A DNA stretch of 64,000 nucleotides, from assembly GCF_963082655.1 (NCBI RefSeq), contig NC_081555.1, forward strand, positions 15,678,817-15,742,816, written 5' to 3'. Origin of the DNA: Stomoxys calcitrans (taxonomy: Eukaryota > Arthropoda > Insecta > Diptera > Muscidae). Made by a program: the position numbers and the translations under genes. Every line of letters begins with the position of its first letter. The stretch's first letter is position 1. Positions 54,821-64,000 of this stretch are shown piece by piece. The notes below the pieces were generated by a model. That model saw only the letters and a list, made by a program, of their open reading frames with translations, ran no database searches and was not told where the DNA came from.

Positions 54821-54970
54821 GTTCATAAAAGCCTACTTTTTTAACCTTTTCTATAAAATTTTAATCTATAATTTATGTAAGAATTCTCGGTACCTGAACC
54901 AAATATGTCCGGATTGCCCCCATATAGATGAAGTAGAGTTATAATAAAATACAGTAGAATTGGTGGTGGG
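54821..54970 (+). repeat. Family A end segment shared with the palindrome at 58512
   Basis: TTTAACCTTTTCTATAAAAT, TAATTTATGTAAGAATTCTC, GGTACCTGAACCAAATATG and ATGAAGTAGAGTTATAAT match, in order, the right arm and the inverted flank of the large palindrome near 58580. Confidence 0.65.
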
Positions 54971-55489
54971 TAGTTTTTACTTATTTTTTTGTTTTTTTTT
55001 TTTGCTTTATTTTAATGATAATCATACGCCTCAGGTAAAAAATATAAAAATAAAAATATTTATCATACGCCACAGGGTTCATATGATTTATAATTATATT
55101 AATCATACGCCTTGTTTATACTCACATATACCAACCGCAAAATGAATCCATTTTGGTAAGTCCCTTAAAAAAATGTTCTTGACTTAGAAATGGCGTATTT
55201 ATACCAAATTTTTGCGAAACGTTTGAAAAATATATCTGAGGCGCTGAGCATCCAAGTTCAGCCAGGCCGAAAATAATGCATTTTTTGTTTGTTTGCATTT
55301 CTTTATTCTTAATGTTAATGATACGCCTTAGTTGAGAAATTATTTCTTTCAATATCAATCATACGCCCTAGGACTCACATGATTATCAATCATATGCTTT
55401 GTTTTCAGCCAAAATCAACAACATCGAAGCCAATGTATTTTGATGAGTTTGACAAAAAATGACTTGATTCATTGACAAAAACCTTCAAG
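54971..55489 (+). repeat. Cluster of six CATACGCC-type motifs in an AT-rich spacer
   Basis: Within 375 bases the motif AAT(C/G)AT(A)CGCC recurs: AATCATACGCCTCA (55020), TATCATACGCCACA (55064), AATCATACGCCTTG (55101), AATGATACGCCTTA (55316), AATCATACGCCCTA (55356) and AATCATATGCTTTG (55387). A family A-like piece (GCCAGGCCGAAAATAATGC) sits near 55261. No gene is supported. Confidence 0.6.
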
Positions 55490-55622
55490 TCCATGACTAA
55501 GTGCTTTTTTTCCTCCCTGCAATGACCATCATTTGGTTTACTCCTCAATTGAGACTTATGATGTAAACGTTATATGAATGGCCTCATACATAAACACAAA
55601 GCTCATACGCATCATGGTACCC
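55490..55622 (+). repeat. Family D repeat, copy 3
   Basis: GTGCTTTTTTTCCTCCCTGC, ATTTGGTTTACTCCTCAATTG, GACTTATGATGTAAACG and GCTCATACGCATCATGG align with the copies at 47608 and 48158. The first GCGTATACG is mutated here. Confidence 0.7.
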
Positions 55623-57487
55623 TTACTAGGTAACATAATTTCCAGCCATTTTCGATGAAACGTTTGGCTTGAAAATGATTTGAGCATAAAAGTATCCCTG
55701 GGAATATGGGGCACAGAAGTGGTTTGTTGTCATTACCAAAGCGTCATAAAATATTCTTCAAAAAGCCTTTCCTTAGAGTAGCAGCAACATTTTAGCGAAA
55801 CACATAGGCATACAATTTTTTCGGGTGATTACTTTTTATCTTATCTCCTAAAAATGAATCAAATACTGAAGGGACAAGAATATTTTAAGGGTTTTCCCAC
55901 AACTACAATTTAAGGGATCAAATAAAGAAATATTTTCCCCTCACTCACTTCTATAAGAAATTTTATGGCCCAAATGGCTAGGGTATGTTTTCCTTTAAAG
56001 TGTCCATAGTTTTATAGCTTTATTAGCCTTTCCCTTTTGATGCTTTCATTAGTTTAGCAGCCGAATACAAAATTGACCAGATTTTAATTCATGCTTTGGT
56101 AAAAACCCCAATGATATCATTTATGAGTTCATTCCTTTAATTTGGTGTCTAGACTTCCTTTTTTGTTATATTGTACAATCAAAAATTTCATAGTTGAATT
56201 TATACTTGAGCTACTTTGGGGTTATTAACAGCACAAATTGCATTTCTTGCTGTTACTAGACAAAGAAAAAATCTAATTTATATATTTAGCAGTTATGCTG
56301 CTTAAACTTCTATGCATTCTTTACAAAACTTTTTAATTTCATAGCACACCTCTGTCGGAGAAAAATAACGAACGAGCCCAACATGTAATCTCTCAGTTGT
56401 AACCACAGGAAATGCCACACCTAGACTATCCTCTTAAGCGAAACTCTCCTTTATAAGGCGTTTTGCTTTCTCGCTTTACAAATAACTTTTGCCCTTTTGT
56501 CTTCTACGCTTTGCTTTACCTCACCTTTTGAAAGCCATTTGCACATATTTTGTAGAGTCTTTAAAAAAAAGGAAAGAAAAAATACAAAAAAAAAAATGCC
56601 ACTGGCCACCAACACGCAAAGGTCATAAATGTTCATCAATGTTGTGAGTGGTCTTCCCTTCAAAGGACCTATGGTAACAACAATGCACCCAAATATGTAC
56701 GGTAATGGTCCTTTAACAATTCTTTTAGTGCCACCAATAGTGTTGGCTTGTAAAAAAAAATAGAACACAAACCCCTAAAACATTTATTTGAGCTTTTTAT
56801 TTATGGCCTGCAAGTAAAACCATAAGAAAGACTAAGTGCTTTGGGAAATTGAATAGTTTGTTCTTCTTTGAGGTGGGCTGGCTGGCTGGCTGGCTGACTG
56901 ACTGTTGCTAAACCAAATGAAACGCATATGTGCAATTTGCTTAACATTTAAGAGAGCTAATTTATTTATTCAAACACCATGGATACAGAGTTCATGAAAT
57001 TACCAAAGATTATAGCCCAAGAAAGAGTTATAAAACAGAAAACAAATAAAAAGCAATTAATGAAGAAAATCCACTTTTAGTTGAGGTAAGATGGTGCGAA
57101 TGATTTATTTTAATTTATTGCGAATGAGTTATATAAATAGGTTAGGGATTTTTGTATTAATCATACGCACCAAGGTATCAAGCAAAACTATAAAAAACGC
57201 AAAATGCACACCTTACTTAAATGAAGTCAGGAAAATCAAGATAAAGGCAGTATAACAGGCTTGGAGACAAATACCCCCAGCATATACAAAACCCGACCCA
57301 AAACCAAAAACTGGAAGATTCGGTTTTTATGGAAGCTAAACCCGTTTATCATCATAGGTTAGATCAGCTTGAATGGGTAGACTATTATAAAGCCAAGTCC
57401 CTTAGAGACCGATTTTTGGCCCAGCAAAAGGAGGTCTCCCTTGGTTAAAACTTTCATTCTCAAAAACATAAACAAAATAAATAAATA
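55623..57487. other. Unique AT-rich spacer
   Basis: Contains a GGCT tetranucleotide tract at 56876-56897 and a motif pair at 57122-57175 (TTGCGAATGAGTTAT and TTAATCATACGCACCAAG). A 105-codon reverse frame at 56451-56768 has no recognisable domain. No gene is supported. Confidence 0.5.
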
Positions 57488-57723
57488 TGGGTTGCCCAAA
57501 AAGTAATTGCGGATTTTTCATATAGTCGGCGTTGACAAATTTTTTCACAGCTTGTGACTTTGTAATTTCATTCTTTCTTCTGTCAGTTATCAGCTGTTAC
57601 TTTTAGCTTGCTTTAGAAAAAAAGAGTAAAAAAAGTATATTTGATTAAAGTTCATTCTAAGTTTTATTAAAAATGCATTTACTTTCTTTTAGAAAATCCG
57701 CAATTACTCTTTAGGCAACCCAA
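57488..57723 (-). mobile_element. Mariner-type MITE, copy 3 (236 bp)
   Basis: TGGGTTGCCCAAAAAGTAATT to TAGGCAACCCAA flanked by TA. It has the same length and internal sequence as the copy at 49837, with a few substitutions at the right end (CTCTTTAGGCAACC). Confidence 0.92.
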
Positions 57724-58385
57724 TATTTCTTCCTCCTTATTTCCCTGAGCATACTTCTCAATTCTCATTTCTTCCTTAAACTTCTGCTTTTGACAATTTT
57801 CTTAATTTCTTGTACCATTTATGAAAATGTCGTCATGACACATGTGTTGGTTTCTCATTAACGTTTCCATTAAGACATTTTCCAATTTTTCCCCAATTAT
57901 AAAACGAACAGTTCCATATTGCAATTGACAGCAAGCACAAACCAACCACATTGGTTCGAAATGTCCATTTGTGTAAATAGTTTGTACAACATGACCAATT
58001 ACATGTGTTATTTGTTTAAGACTTCCTTTAAAATTGAATAGTTGTATGTAACCAAGGCAAGCAACAATCGAAATGTATGACCGAAACCCTAGAAAACTTA
58101 GAACAAAACCAAAAACTATCAATGACAATCTAGGGGAAATAAAATAAAAAGGATGTAGGAAATATAAGAAGTAAAACATGAGTAGTGGGTGCATTAAATC
58201 GAAAGCTAAGAATTGGTAAAAGTCTCCATTAGTTATTGAATGGTTTCAAAGAAGTTAAAATAATTTAAAATAAAATAAAATAAAATAATGTAAAAAAATT
58301 AAGTGAAATAGGGTAAAACAAAATGAAAATACAATAAAATAATTAAAAAAAAAATAAAATAATCTATTTCTATAAAAACAAGTAA
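57724..58385. other. Spacer with AAAAT microsatellite
   Basis: The TAAAATAAAATAAAATAAAA tract is at 58262-58287. A 130-codon reverse frame at 57802-58194 has no recognisable domain, and I do not call it. Confidence 0.45.
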
Positions 58386-58511
58386 AAACTCAATAAATTC
58401 TACCATGCCGAACTTTTTGTACCCATCACCATGCATATATTTCTACCTTATTTTATTATAACTCTACTTCATCCATATTGGGGAGATTTGGACATATTTG
58501 GTTGAGGCTCT
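58386..58511 (-). repeat. Degenerate family A end piece
   Basis: TACCATGCCGAACTTTTTG and TACCCATCACCATGC resemble the hairpin end. TTATAACTCTACTTCATCC and GGACATATTTGGTTGAGG are the inverted counterpart of 54890-54950. Confidence 0.55.
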
Positions 58512-58650
58512 GAGAATTCTTACACAAATTATATATTAAAATGTCAGAGAAAAGGTTAAACAAGCATTTAAACTATTTATAATTTATAGTTTAAATGCTT
58601 GTTTAACCTTTTCTCTGACATTTTAATATATAATTTGTGTAAGAATTCTC
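58512..58650. repeat. Perfect 65-bp-arm palindrome with 9-nt loop
   Basis: The left arm 58512-58576 (GAGAATTCTTACACAAATTA... to ...TTTAAACTAT) is the exact reverse complement of the right arm 58586-58650, as read base by base. The loop is TTATAATTT. The arm is a family A-associated sequence also found, more diverged, at 54840-54885. The structure can extrude as a cruciform or be a snap-back duplication. Confidence 0.95.
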
Positions 58651-58654
58651 GGAA

Positions 58655-60155
58655 AAGAAACAAGTAAAAAGGCGTTAAGTTCGGCCGGGCCGATTTTTGG
58701 ATACCCACCACCTCGGGTATATATATAAACCACCTTTCGTCAAATAAGAGAAAAATGCATACCTTATGACCCCTAGCAGCTATATAGTAAGTACAAGTCA
58801 TTGTTCAACTGTGTAAAACAAAAATTTACTCTTTTTAGTAGCTATATCTAAAAATAAACCGCTCTGAACCATAAACGACACGGATGTCGAAAAGCCTAAC
58901 ATACGTCACTGAGTCAAATTTCAGTGAAATCGGATTATAAAAGCCCTTTTATTGGGCCAAGGCTTTTCGAGATATCGGTCTACATGTCAGCTGTATCCAA
59001 ATCTGGACCGATTTCGACCAAGTTGCAGATACATGTCGAAGAGCCTAACACAACTCACTGTCCCAAATTTCGGCGAAATTGGACAATAAATGCGCCTTTT
59101 ATGACCCCAAAACCTTAAATCAAGAGATCGGTCTATATTGCAGCTATATCCAAATTTGAACCGATTTGAGCCAAATTGAAAAATAATATCGAAAGTTTTA
59201 TCACAACTCACTGTCCCAAATTTCGGCGACATCGGACAATAAATCCGTCTATTATGGGCTCAAAACCTTAAATCGAGAGATCGGTCTATATGGCAGCTAT
59301 ATCCAAATCTGAACCGATCTGAGCCAAATTGACAAAGGATGTCGAAGGGCCTAAGACAACTCCCTGTCCCAAATTTCAGCTAAATCGGATAATAAATGTG
59401 GCTTATATGGGTCTAAGACCCTAAATCGGAAGATCGGTCTATATGGCAGCTATATCCAAAACTGGACTGATCTGGGCCTAATTGGCAAAAGATGTCGAAG
59501 GGCCTAACGCAACTCACTCTCCCAAATTCCAGCAAAATCGGATAATAAATGTGCCTTTTATGGGTCTAAGACCCTAAATCGGAGGATCGGTCTATATGGC
59601 AACTATATCCAAAACTGGACCGATCTGGGCCAAATTGGCGAAGGATGTCAAAGGGCCTAAGACAACTCACTGTCACAAATTTCAGCGAAATCGTATTATA
59701 AATGTGCCTTTTATGGGCCTAAGACCCTAAATCGGAGGATCGGTCTATATGGCAGCTATAACCAAATCTGGTTCGATCTGAGCCAAATTGACGGAGGATG
59801 TTGGGGGGCTTAACACAACTCACTGTCCTAAATTTCAGCCAAATCGGATATTAAATGTGGCTTTTATGGTTCTGAGACCCTAAATCGGCGGATCGGTCTA
59901 TATGGGGGCTATATCTACATATAGTCCGTTTTGGCCCATCTTCGAACTTAAGTAGCCTATGGACAAAAAAAAGAATCTGTGCAAAGTTTCAGCTCAATAT
60001 CTCAATTTTTGAAGACTGTAGCGTGATTTCAAAAGACAGACGGACAGACGGACGGACATGTCTAGATCGTCTTAGATTTTTACGCTGATCAAGAATATAT
60101 ATACTTTATAGGGTCGTAAATAGATATACCCACCATCCTTCGGTGGTGGGTATAA
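58655..60155 (-). repeat. Full-length family A element, reverse orientation
   Basis: The left boundary is AACAAGTAAAAAGGCGTTAAG, then TTCGGCCGGGCCGA. The right boundary is CCATCCTTCGGTGGTGGGTA then TAAAAA. About eight units of about 152 bp, written CGGTCTATATGGCAGCTATA on this strand, and the lead (GACAGACGGACAGACGGACG) lie between. It is the mirror arrangement of the copy at 19724. Confidence 0.9.
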
Positions 60156-61045
60156 AAATGTGTGTATGTTTGTTTGTTTGTATGTTTGTTTGTTTGTTTG
60201 TGCGTTTGTAAATTTGTTTGTTCCGTATAGACTCAAAAACGGCTTATCCGATTTCTTTGAAATTTTCAGAGATTGTTGGGAGTGGTCCGGAAGGAGCAAT
60301 AGGCTATATAATTTTTTGATATCTCATTGGGGGCGGACCCTCCCCCTTACAGCAAAAGTACCAGCCAAAAATAAAAGTGCACCGCTTGGGACAATATGGG
60401 ACTTAAATGAAAGGTATTCAAGAGTAGAGTACGATTTCCATATTAAAAATTTAGTCCAAGTAATTGGGGGGCCGCCCCGACCCCAAAACCCCCCAAATTG
60501 GTTTATTGGACGATAATGACAATATGGGGCTCGAATGAAAGGTATTCGGGAGTAGATTACGAATATGGTCCAGAAGGGGCAATAGGCTATGTAATTTGTT
60601 GGAAGGGGACGAATCCTCCCCCGTTACCACAAATACGCCACCCAAAATCAAAAGTTGACCTATAGGGACAATATGGGTATCAAATGAAAGATATTGGAGA
60701 GTAGAAAGCGAATGTGGAATAAAAACATGGATTCAACTATCCAAGGGGTAGCCCAAGCCTGACAACTGCTCCAAATAGACATATTGGACGTATATATCAA
60801 TATAGGACTCAAATGAAAGGTATTCGGGAATAGACTACGAATATGACATAAAAAACGAGGTCCGATAAGCTCCCCAAATGGGAATACTACTCAATCATAG
60901 CTTGATGAAACTCAAATGATAGGTATTTGAGAGCAGATTACGAATATGACCTTAAACTTTGTGTACAAGAACCTAGGTGGTGTTTTACCTCCTAAAATCG
61001 CCTGCAATAGGTTATTCGACCTATCAAAACAATGGGGAATCAAGA
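60156..61045 (+). repeat. Family B element with TGTTTG-rich lead
   Basis: The left side has a TGTTTGTTTGTTTGTATG tract (60165-60225), then GTTCCGTATAGACTCAAAAA and TTTTTTGATATCTCATTGGG. Five to six units follow (GGGACTTAAATGAAAGG, GGGGCTCGAATGAAAGG). The CTAG end is not present. The right side runs into another family A terminus. Confidence 0.7.
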
Positions 61046-61049
61046 ATTT

Positions 61050-61600
61050 CTTTGATGTGTTGCAAACGGAATGACAAAACGAATATACCCCCATCCATCG
61101 GTGGTGGGTATAAAAAATAATTGCGGCTTCCAGGGGCTCAAGAAGTCAAATCGGGAGATCGGTTTATATGGGGCCTATATCTGTTTATAGACCGGTTAGG
61201 ATCATACTTGGCATAAATGTTGAAAGTCACAACGCTAGCCTTCATTTTAAATTTTAGCCAAATCGTATGAAATTTGAAGCCTCTAGGAGCTCAAGATCAA
61301 ATCGGGGGATCGGTTTATATGGGGGCTATATCCAAATCTTAACTAATATGTTGCATTTGCAATCCCCAACAATCTACATCAACTAAAAGTATCTGTGCAA
61401 AATTTCAAGGGGCTAGCACTACGCGTTCGACCGCTTTCGAGATTTCAACAGACGAACGGACGGACATGGCTAGATCCACTTAGGATGTCGAGACGATCCA
61501 GAATTTATATACTTTATGGGGTCATAGATCAATATTTCGAGGTTTTACAAAAGGAATGACTAGATTAGTGTACCCCCATCCTATGGTGGTGGATATAAAA
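61050..61600 (-). repeat. Family A sequences, two ATACCC ends in series
   Basis: A bare terminus at 61050-61110 (GCAAACGGAATGACAAAAC, ATCGGTGGTGGGTATAAAAA) is followed by a two-unit reverse copy. That copy ends in its own terminus at 61560-61600 (CCCCCATCCTATGGTGGTGG). Confidence 0.8.
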
Positions 61601-62139
61601 ATATTTATATATACTTTTTAATTTTAAATTCATCTATACTTTGTCAACTTAAAACTTAAATTAAATGTCAACAACTCATGCTTTGGTCTTTCGTTTCCCT
61701 CTACATAACATTGAAAATGTCTCCCCCTAAAAAATTCATGGAATTTGAAATAATTTGCCAACAAGAAGTTTAACTCCTTATTTACCATTTTAATTATGGG
61801 GTTGTTTTGACACGCAATGCCTCAAAAGCCTTAATAACTTTTTTTTTTAGTTGCAGCAAATAAAGTGGAAATTTTTTTTCTGTTACTTTCTTCGATACAC
61901 TTTAATAACAGGAAAAAGGGGTGTTAATTATTCCGGAAATTAGGAGTATTAGTTAAAAATAGCATGACAGGAATAACATAAAATAATTTTTCACAGTTTT
62001 AAAGCTTTCTTTTTTTAAATGACAATTGAGCAAATATATAATATCTATGATATAGACCAATATTCATGTAGTTGAAGAAACATTTATTTTCGGCTAAAAA
62101 TAAAATTTTGTAAAAAAAAATTTTTTTAATAAAATTATT
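61601..62139. other. AT-rich spacer, no gene seen
   Basis: No recognised feature. Confidence 0.45.
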
Positions 62140-62800
62140 TTGTGGTTATCTTTTAACAAATGACGATATTTTTGCAATATTAGTCAAAATCGGACGAAAA
62201 TATATATGGGAGCTATGTCTATGTCTGAACCGATCTCAACCAAAACTGACACACATAGCAGAAGCCATTAAAGAAGTCATTGTGCAACATTTTGGGATAG
62301 TCAATTAAGAAAGAACGTTGGCAAAGGCTCAAAAAACGAAAATCGGGTGATATATGTGTATAGGAGCTATACCTTAATCTTGGACGATTTTCATAAAATT
62401 CAATAGCAATTTCAAGAGTCATAAGAGAACCCCCTGTGCAAGATTGTGAGAATAGGTTAAAAAATCACCACATTATTAACATATTAGTCCAATTCAGACG
62501 AGCATTTATATAGGGACTGTATCCAAATTTGAACTGATTTCGACCAAAATCCGAAGGTTAGGGGGAAGTCACCTGATTTTCACTTCTAAGGCCAATGCGG
62601 TGGCAATATCAACTGATTTTCTCTAAACTTTGCACAGCGTTTTTTTTTTTCTCCATGACTCCCAGAACATGTATTTTGAACGAAGTTTTACATTTTAAAT
62701 TTAAGCATATTTTAATTTCGACGACAAGCCTGCATACCCTATATGGTGTAGGGCATGAAAATGTGGGTTTCCCGACTTTATCTCTTCCTTACTTCTTTCC
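62140..62800 (-). repeat. Family C fragment, reverse orientation
   Basis: ATATATGGGAGCTATGTCTA, GAGCTATACCTTAATC and, at the right, CCCTATATGGTGTAGGGC with GGTTTCCCGACTTTATC correspond to units and a degraded hairpin end of family C. Confidence 0.65.
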
Positions 62801-62889
62801 AATTTTAATAGACTTTGTTTCTAGACAAAAAAAGAGACTTGTACGAATTTTTAAGACGATTAGCAGAAAATTGTGACATGTACTTTGTA

Positions 62890-63050
62890 TACAAATATAG
62901 CCCCATCTTGCCGAATGTCTAAAAGCATAACGCAACACATTGTGCTGAATTTCAGTGAAATCGGACAATAAATGTGGCTTTAATGAGCCAAAGACCTTAG
63001 ATCAGCAGATCGGTCTATATGGGGACTATATGGAGACTATATCAAGATAT
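62890..63050 (-). repeat. Family A fragment, reverse orientation
   Basis: One unit: ATTTCAGTGAAATCGGACAA, GATCAGCAGATCGGTCTATA, then TGGGGACTATATGGAGACTA (a small internal duplication). Confidence 0.7.
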
Positions 63051-63067
63051 GGCAGAACTTCACGTTT

Positions 63068-63107
63068 TAGGGCGCACCTCCGATGAAAAAATTGGGGGTG
63101 CGCCCTA
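63068..63107. repeat. 11-bp inverted repeat hairpin
   Basis: TAGGGCGCACC at 63068-63078 pairs exactly with GGTGCGCCCTA at 63097-63107 across an 18-nt loop. It lies at the junction between the family A fragment and the LINE L4 remnant. Its function is unknown; it could be a short element end. Confidence 0.7.
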
Positions 63108-63640
63108 TAAGGTTCAGTTTTGCCCAAGACATAGTCGGGTGCATAGTAATTCTTTTGATTTCGAATATTATCGCTTTAAGGTCGCTGTGCGTGTAGTGTT
63201 CGCTCACTTGCCATTTCATCCTCGTTGCAAGAACTAACGAACCTAAGGACTACATCTAGCCTCTCTCATTTGTCCTCCGATTTCCCCAATCTTTTGCCCC
63301 GGCATTGAAGTCTCCCACAGGTCTGTGAAGACTGGAATCATTCACTAACTTATCAATGATTTTCGCTAACTCGTCTAGTGGTATGTTGGGGGATATGTAA
63401 CAGCTGTAGATTTACATTCCTCTCATCTTGTCTCTGGTGAATCCGGTTTTGGTTGGCTCATTTACTCTTCTATGGCAATTTTCCCAATTTCCCCCTACCT
63501 GAATGGTCGAGTTTCTAAACATTATTCTCCAAGTTATTATACTGCTCACAGATAATTGTGACATCAACATTTAGCTCATAGACCGTCTGGGCCAGAAGGT
63601 CTTGGGCTGTCCAGCAGTGGTTAACGTTCATTTAGAAGAA
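63108..63640 (-). pseudogene. LINE L4 ORF2 start: endonuclease remnant
   Basis: On the minus strand NHCWTAQDLLAQTVYELNVD and VTIICEQYNN give the conserved start of an APE-type endonuclease. Further on, in another frame, IPLDELAKIIDKLVNDSS and GDFNAGAKDWGNRRTNERG include the GDFNA catalytic motif. Stops and frameshifts intervene. The pattern belongs to the R1/LOA/Jockey groups. Whether it is the same family as L2 cannot be decided, because the two do not overlap. Confidence 0.8.
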
Positions 63641-64000
63641 TTTCATATTGCTTTGAACTTCAGTGCCTTTTTATGGAATGTCCACCTGTAGCTTCCAGCA
63701 ATGTAGTTTTGGTTTTTGCCATCGCTATTTGAACACAGCATGTAGCTTGGCTCCTTGTCGGTGTCTCTAGTTTGGTGTCCTTTCGTCCCACATTTTTGTC
63801 CAACTCTGGAAATGTCAACCTGAAATTTACAAGCTTTTGCAATAAAAAACTCTAAAGCACTATCTAGCGCCTTGTTATTCGACTCGAGATACATTCAATC
63901 TTTATATTTCTCATTTGGAGAGCTCCATTGCAGGCCAATATTTGCCGTTTGTGTACATCCATAAGTTTTTCTTAAACTTTTTATTACATTTGCGTCTATG
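63641..64000 (-). pseudogene. LINE L4 ORF1 end with degenerate zinc knuckles
   Basis: On the minus strand LRKTYGCTQTANIGLQW, then FQVDISRVGQKCGTKGHQTR and MLCSNSDGKNQNYIAGSY, end in KALKFKAI and a stop at 63643. The spacing is that of gag-like CCHC knuckles, with several Cys positions mutated (for example VGQKC, RDTDK, SYRW). It immediately precedes ORF2, the normal order in these LINEs. The upstream part lies outside the window. Confidence 0.75.

Noticed and set aside
56451..56768. Reverse frame of 105 codons
   Set aside because: No recognisable motif; poly-Phe stretch from an A-rich plus strand.
57802..58194. Reverse frame of 130 codons
   Set aside because: No recognisable domain, hydrophobic AT-driven N-terminus, no splice-site or promoter support.

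Overview
The window looks like intergenic or intronic DNA from a large, repeat-rich dipteran genome, most likely a calyptrate/muscid fly. This is inferred from the AT-rich background, the dispersed repeat families, the LINE protein sequences and mariner-type miniature elements. No database search was possible, so the species is not assigned. I found no convincing host exon, rRNA gene or functional tRNA gene. All recognisable coding sequence belongs to retrotransposons, and all but one of these copies is visibly broken.

Repeat names used below. Family A: repeats of about 150-170 bp around a GATATAGCTGCCATATAGACCGATC core, bounded on one side by a TTTATACCCACCACC...GGGGGTATA hairpin end and on the other by a palindromic AAGTTCGGCCGGGCCGAACTT end. 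Family B: about 130-bp units around ATATGGGGCTCAAATGAAAGG, ending in a GACCCGGGTC palindrome followed by CTAG. Family C: about 153-bp units around GGGAGCTATATCTAAATCTG, ending in a GTCGGGCGTAGCCGAC hairpin. Family D: a 130-bp repeat carrying paired GCGTATACG/CATACGC motifs. Family E: a three-unit array of about 550 bp that also carries the motif pair. SINE1: a tRNA-derived SINE of about 315 bp (nine copies). SINE2: a second tRNA-derived SINE whose tail matches the 3' end of LINE L2.

Layout. 1-2600: A fragments and a small inverted-repeat element. 2640-8935: B repeats carrying four SINE1 copies and two copies of the LINE L2 3' end inside a 525-bp tandem duplication. 8936-11180: A arrays. 11181-13630: unique sequence. 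13631-17262: A sequence split by a 5'-truncated LINE (L1) with an intact reverse transcriptase. 17263-19723: unique. 19724-21561: a full-length A element. 21830-25210: B and C repeats. 26800-31190: the family E array, interrupted by a 2.8-kb hAT-like element filled with B repeats. 31600-34150: A, L2 and B fragments and a gag-like remnant containing a SINE1. 35146-37310: a mariner-type miniature element, then an A element whose CCGTCTGT tract has expanded to about 1 kb. 38340-42114: B repeats, then LINE L3 on the minus strand with a nested SINE2 and two 5' monomers. 42996-50625: A and C elements and D repeats. 50640-53670: a broken L2 copy. 53670-63050: A, B, C and D repeats, a 65-bp-arm palindrome and unique spacers. 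63046-64000: the ORF1/ORF2 junction of another LINE.

The elements are related by nesting and by borrowed parts. Target-site duplications date several insertions relative to their hosts: SINE2 into L3, SINE1 into B, L1 into A, the hAT-like element into E. SINE2 shares its tail with L2, so L2-type LINEs probably mobilised it. The least explained signal is the short CATACGCC / GGCGTATG motif, usually in pairs, which recurs at many separate places: in the unique AT-rich spacers, in repeats D and E, and inside the L3 5' monomers.
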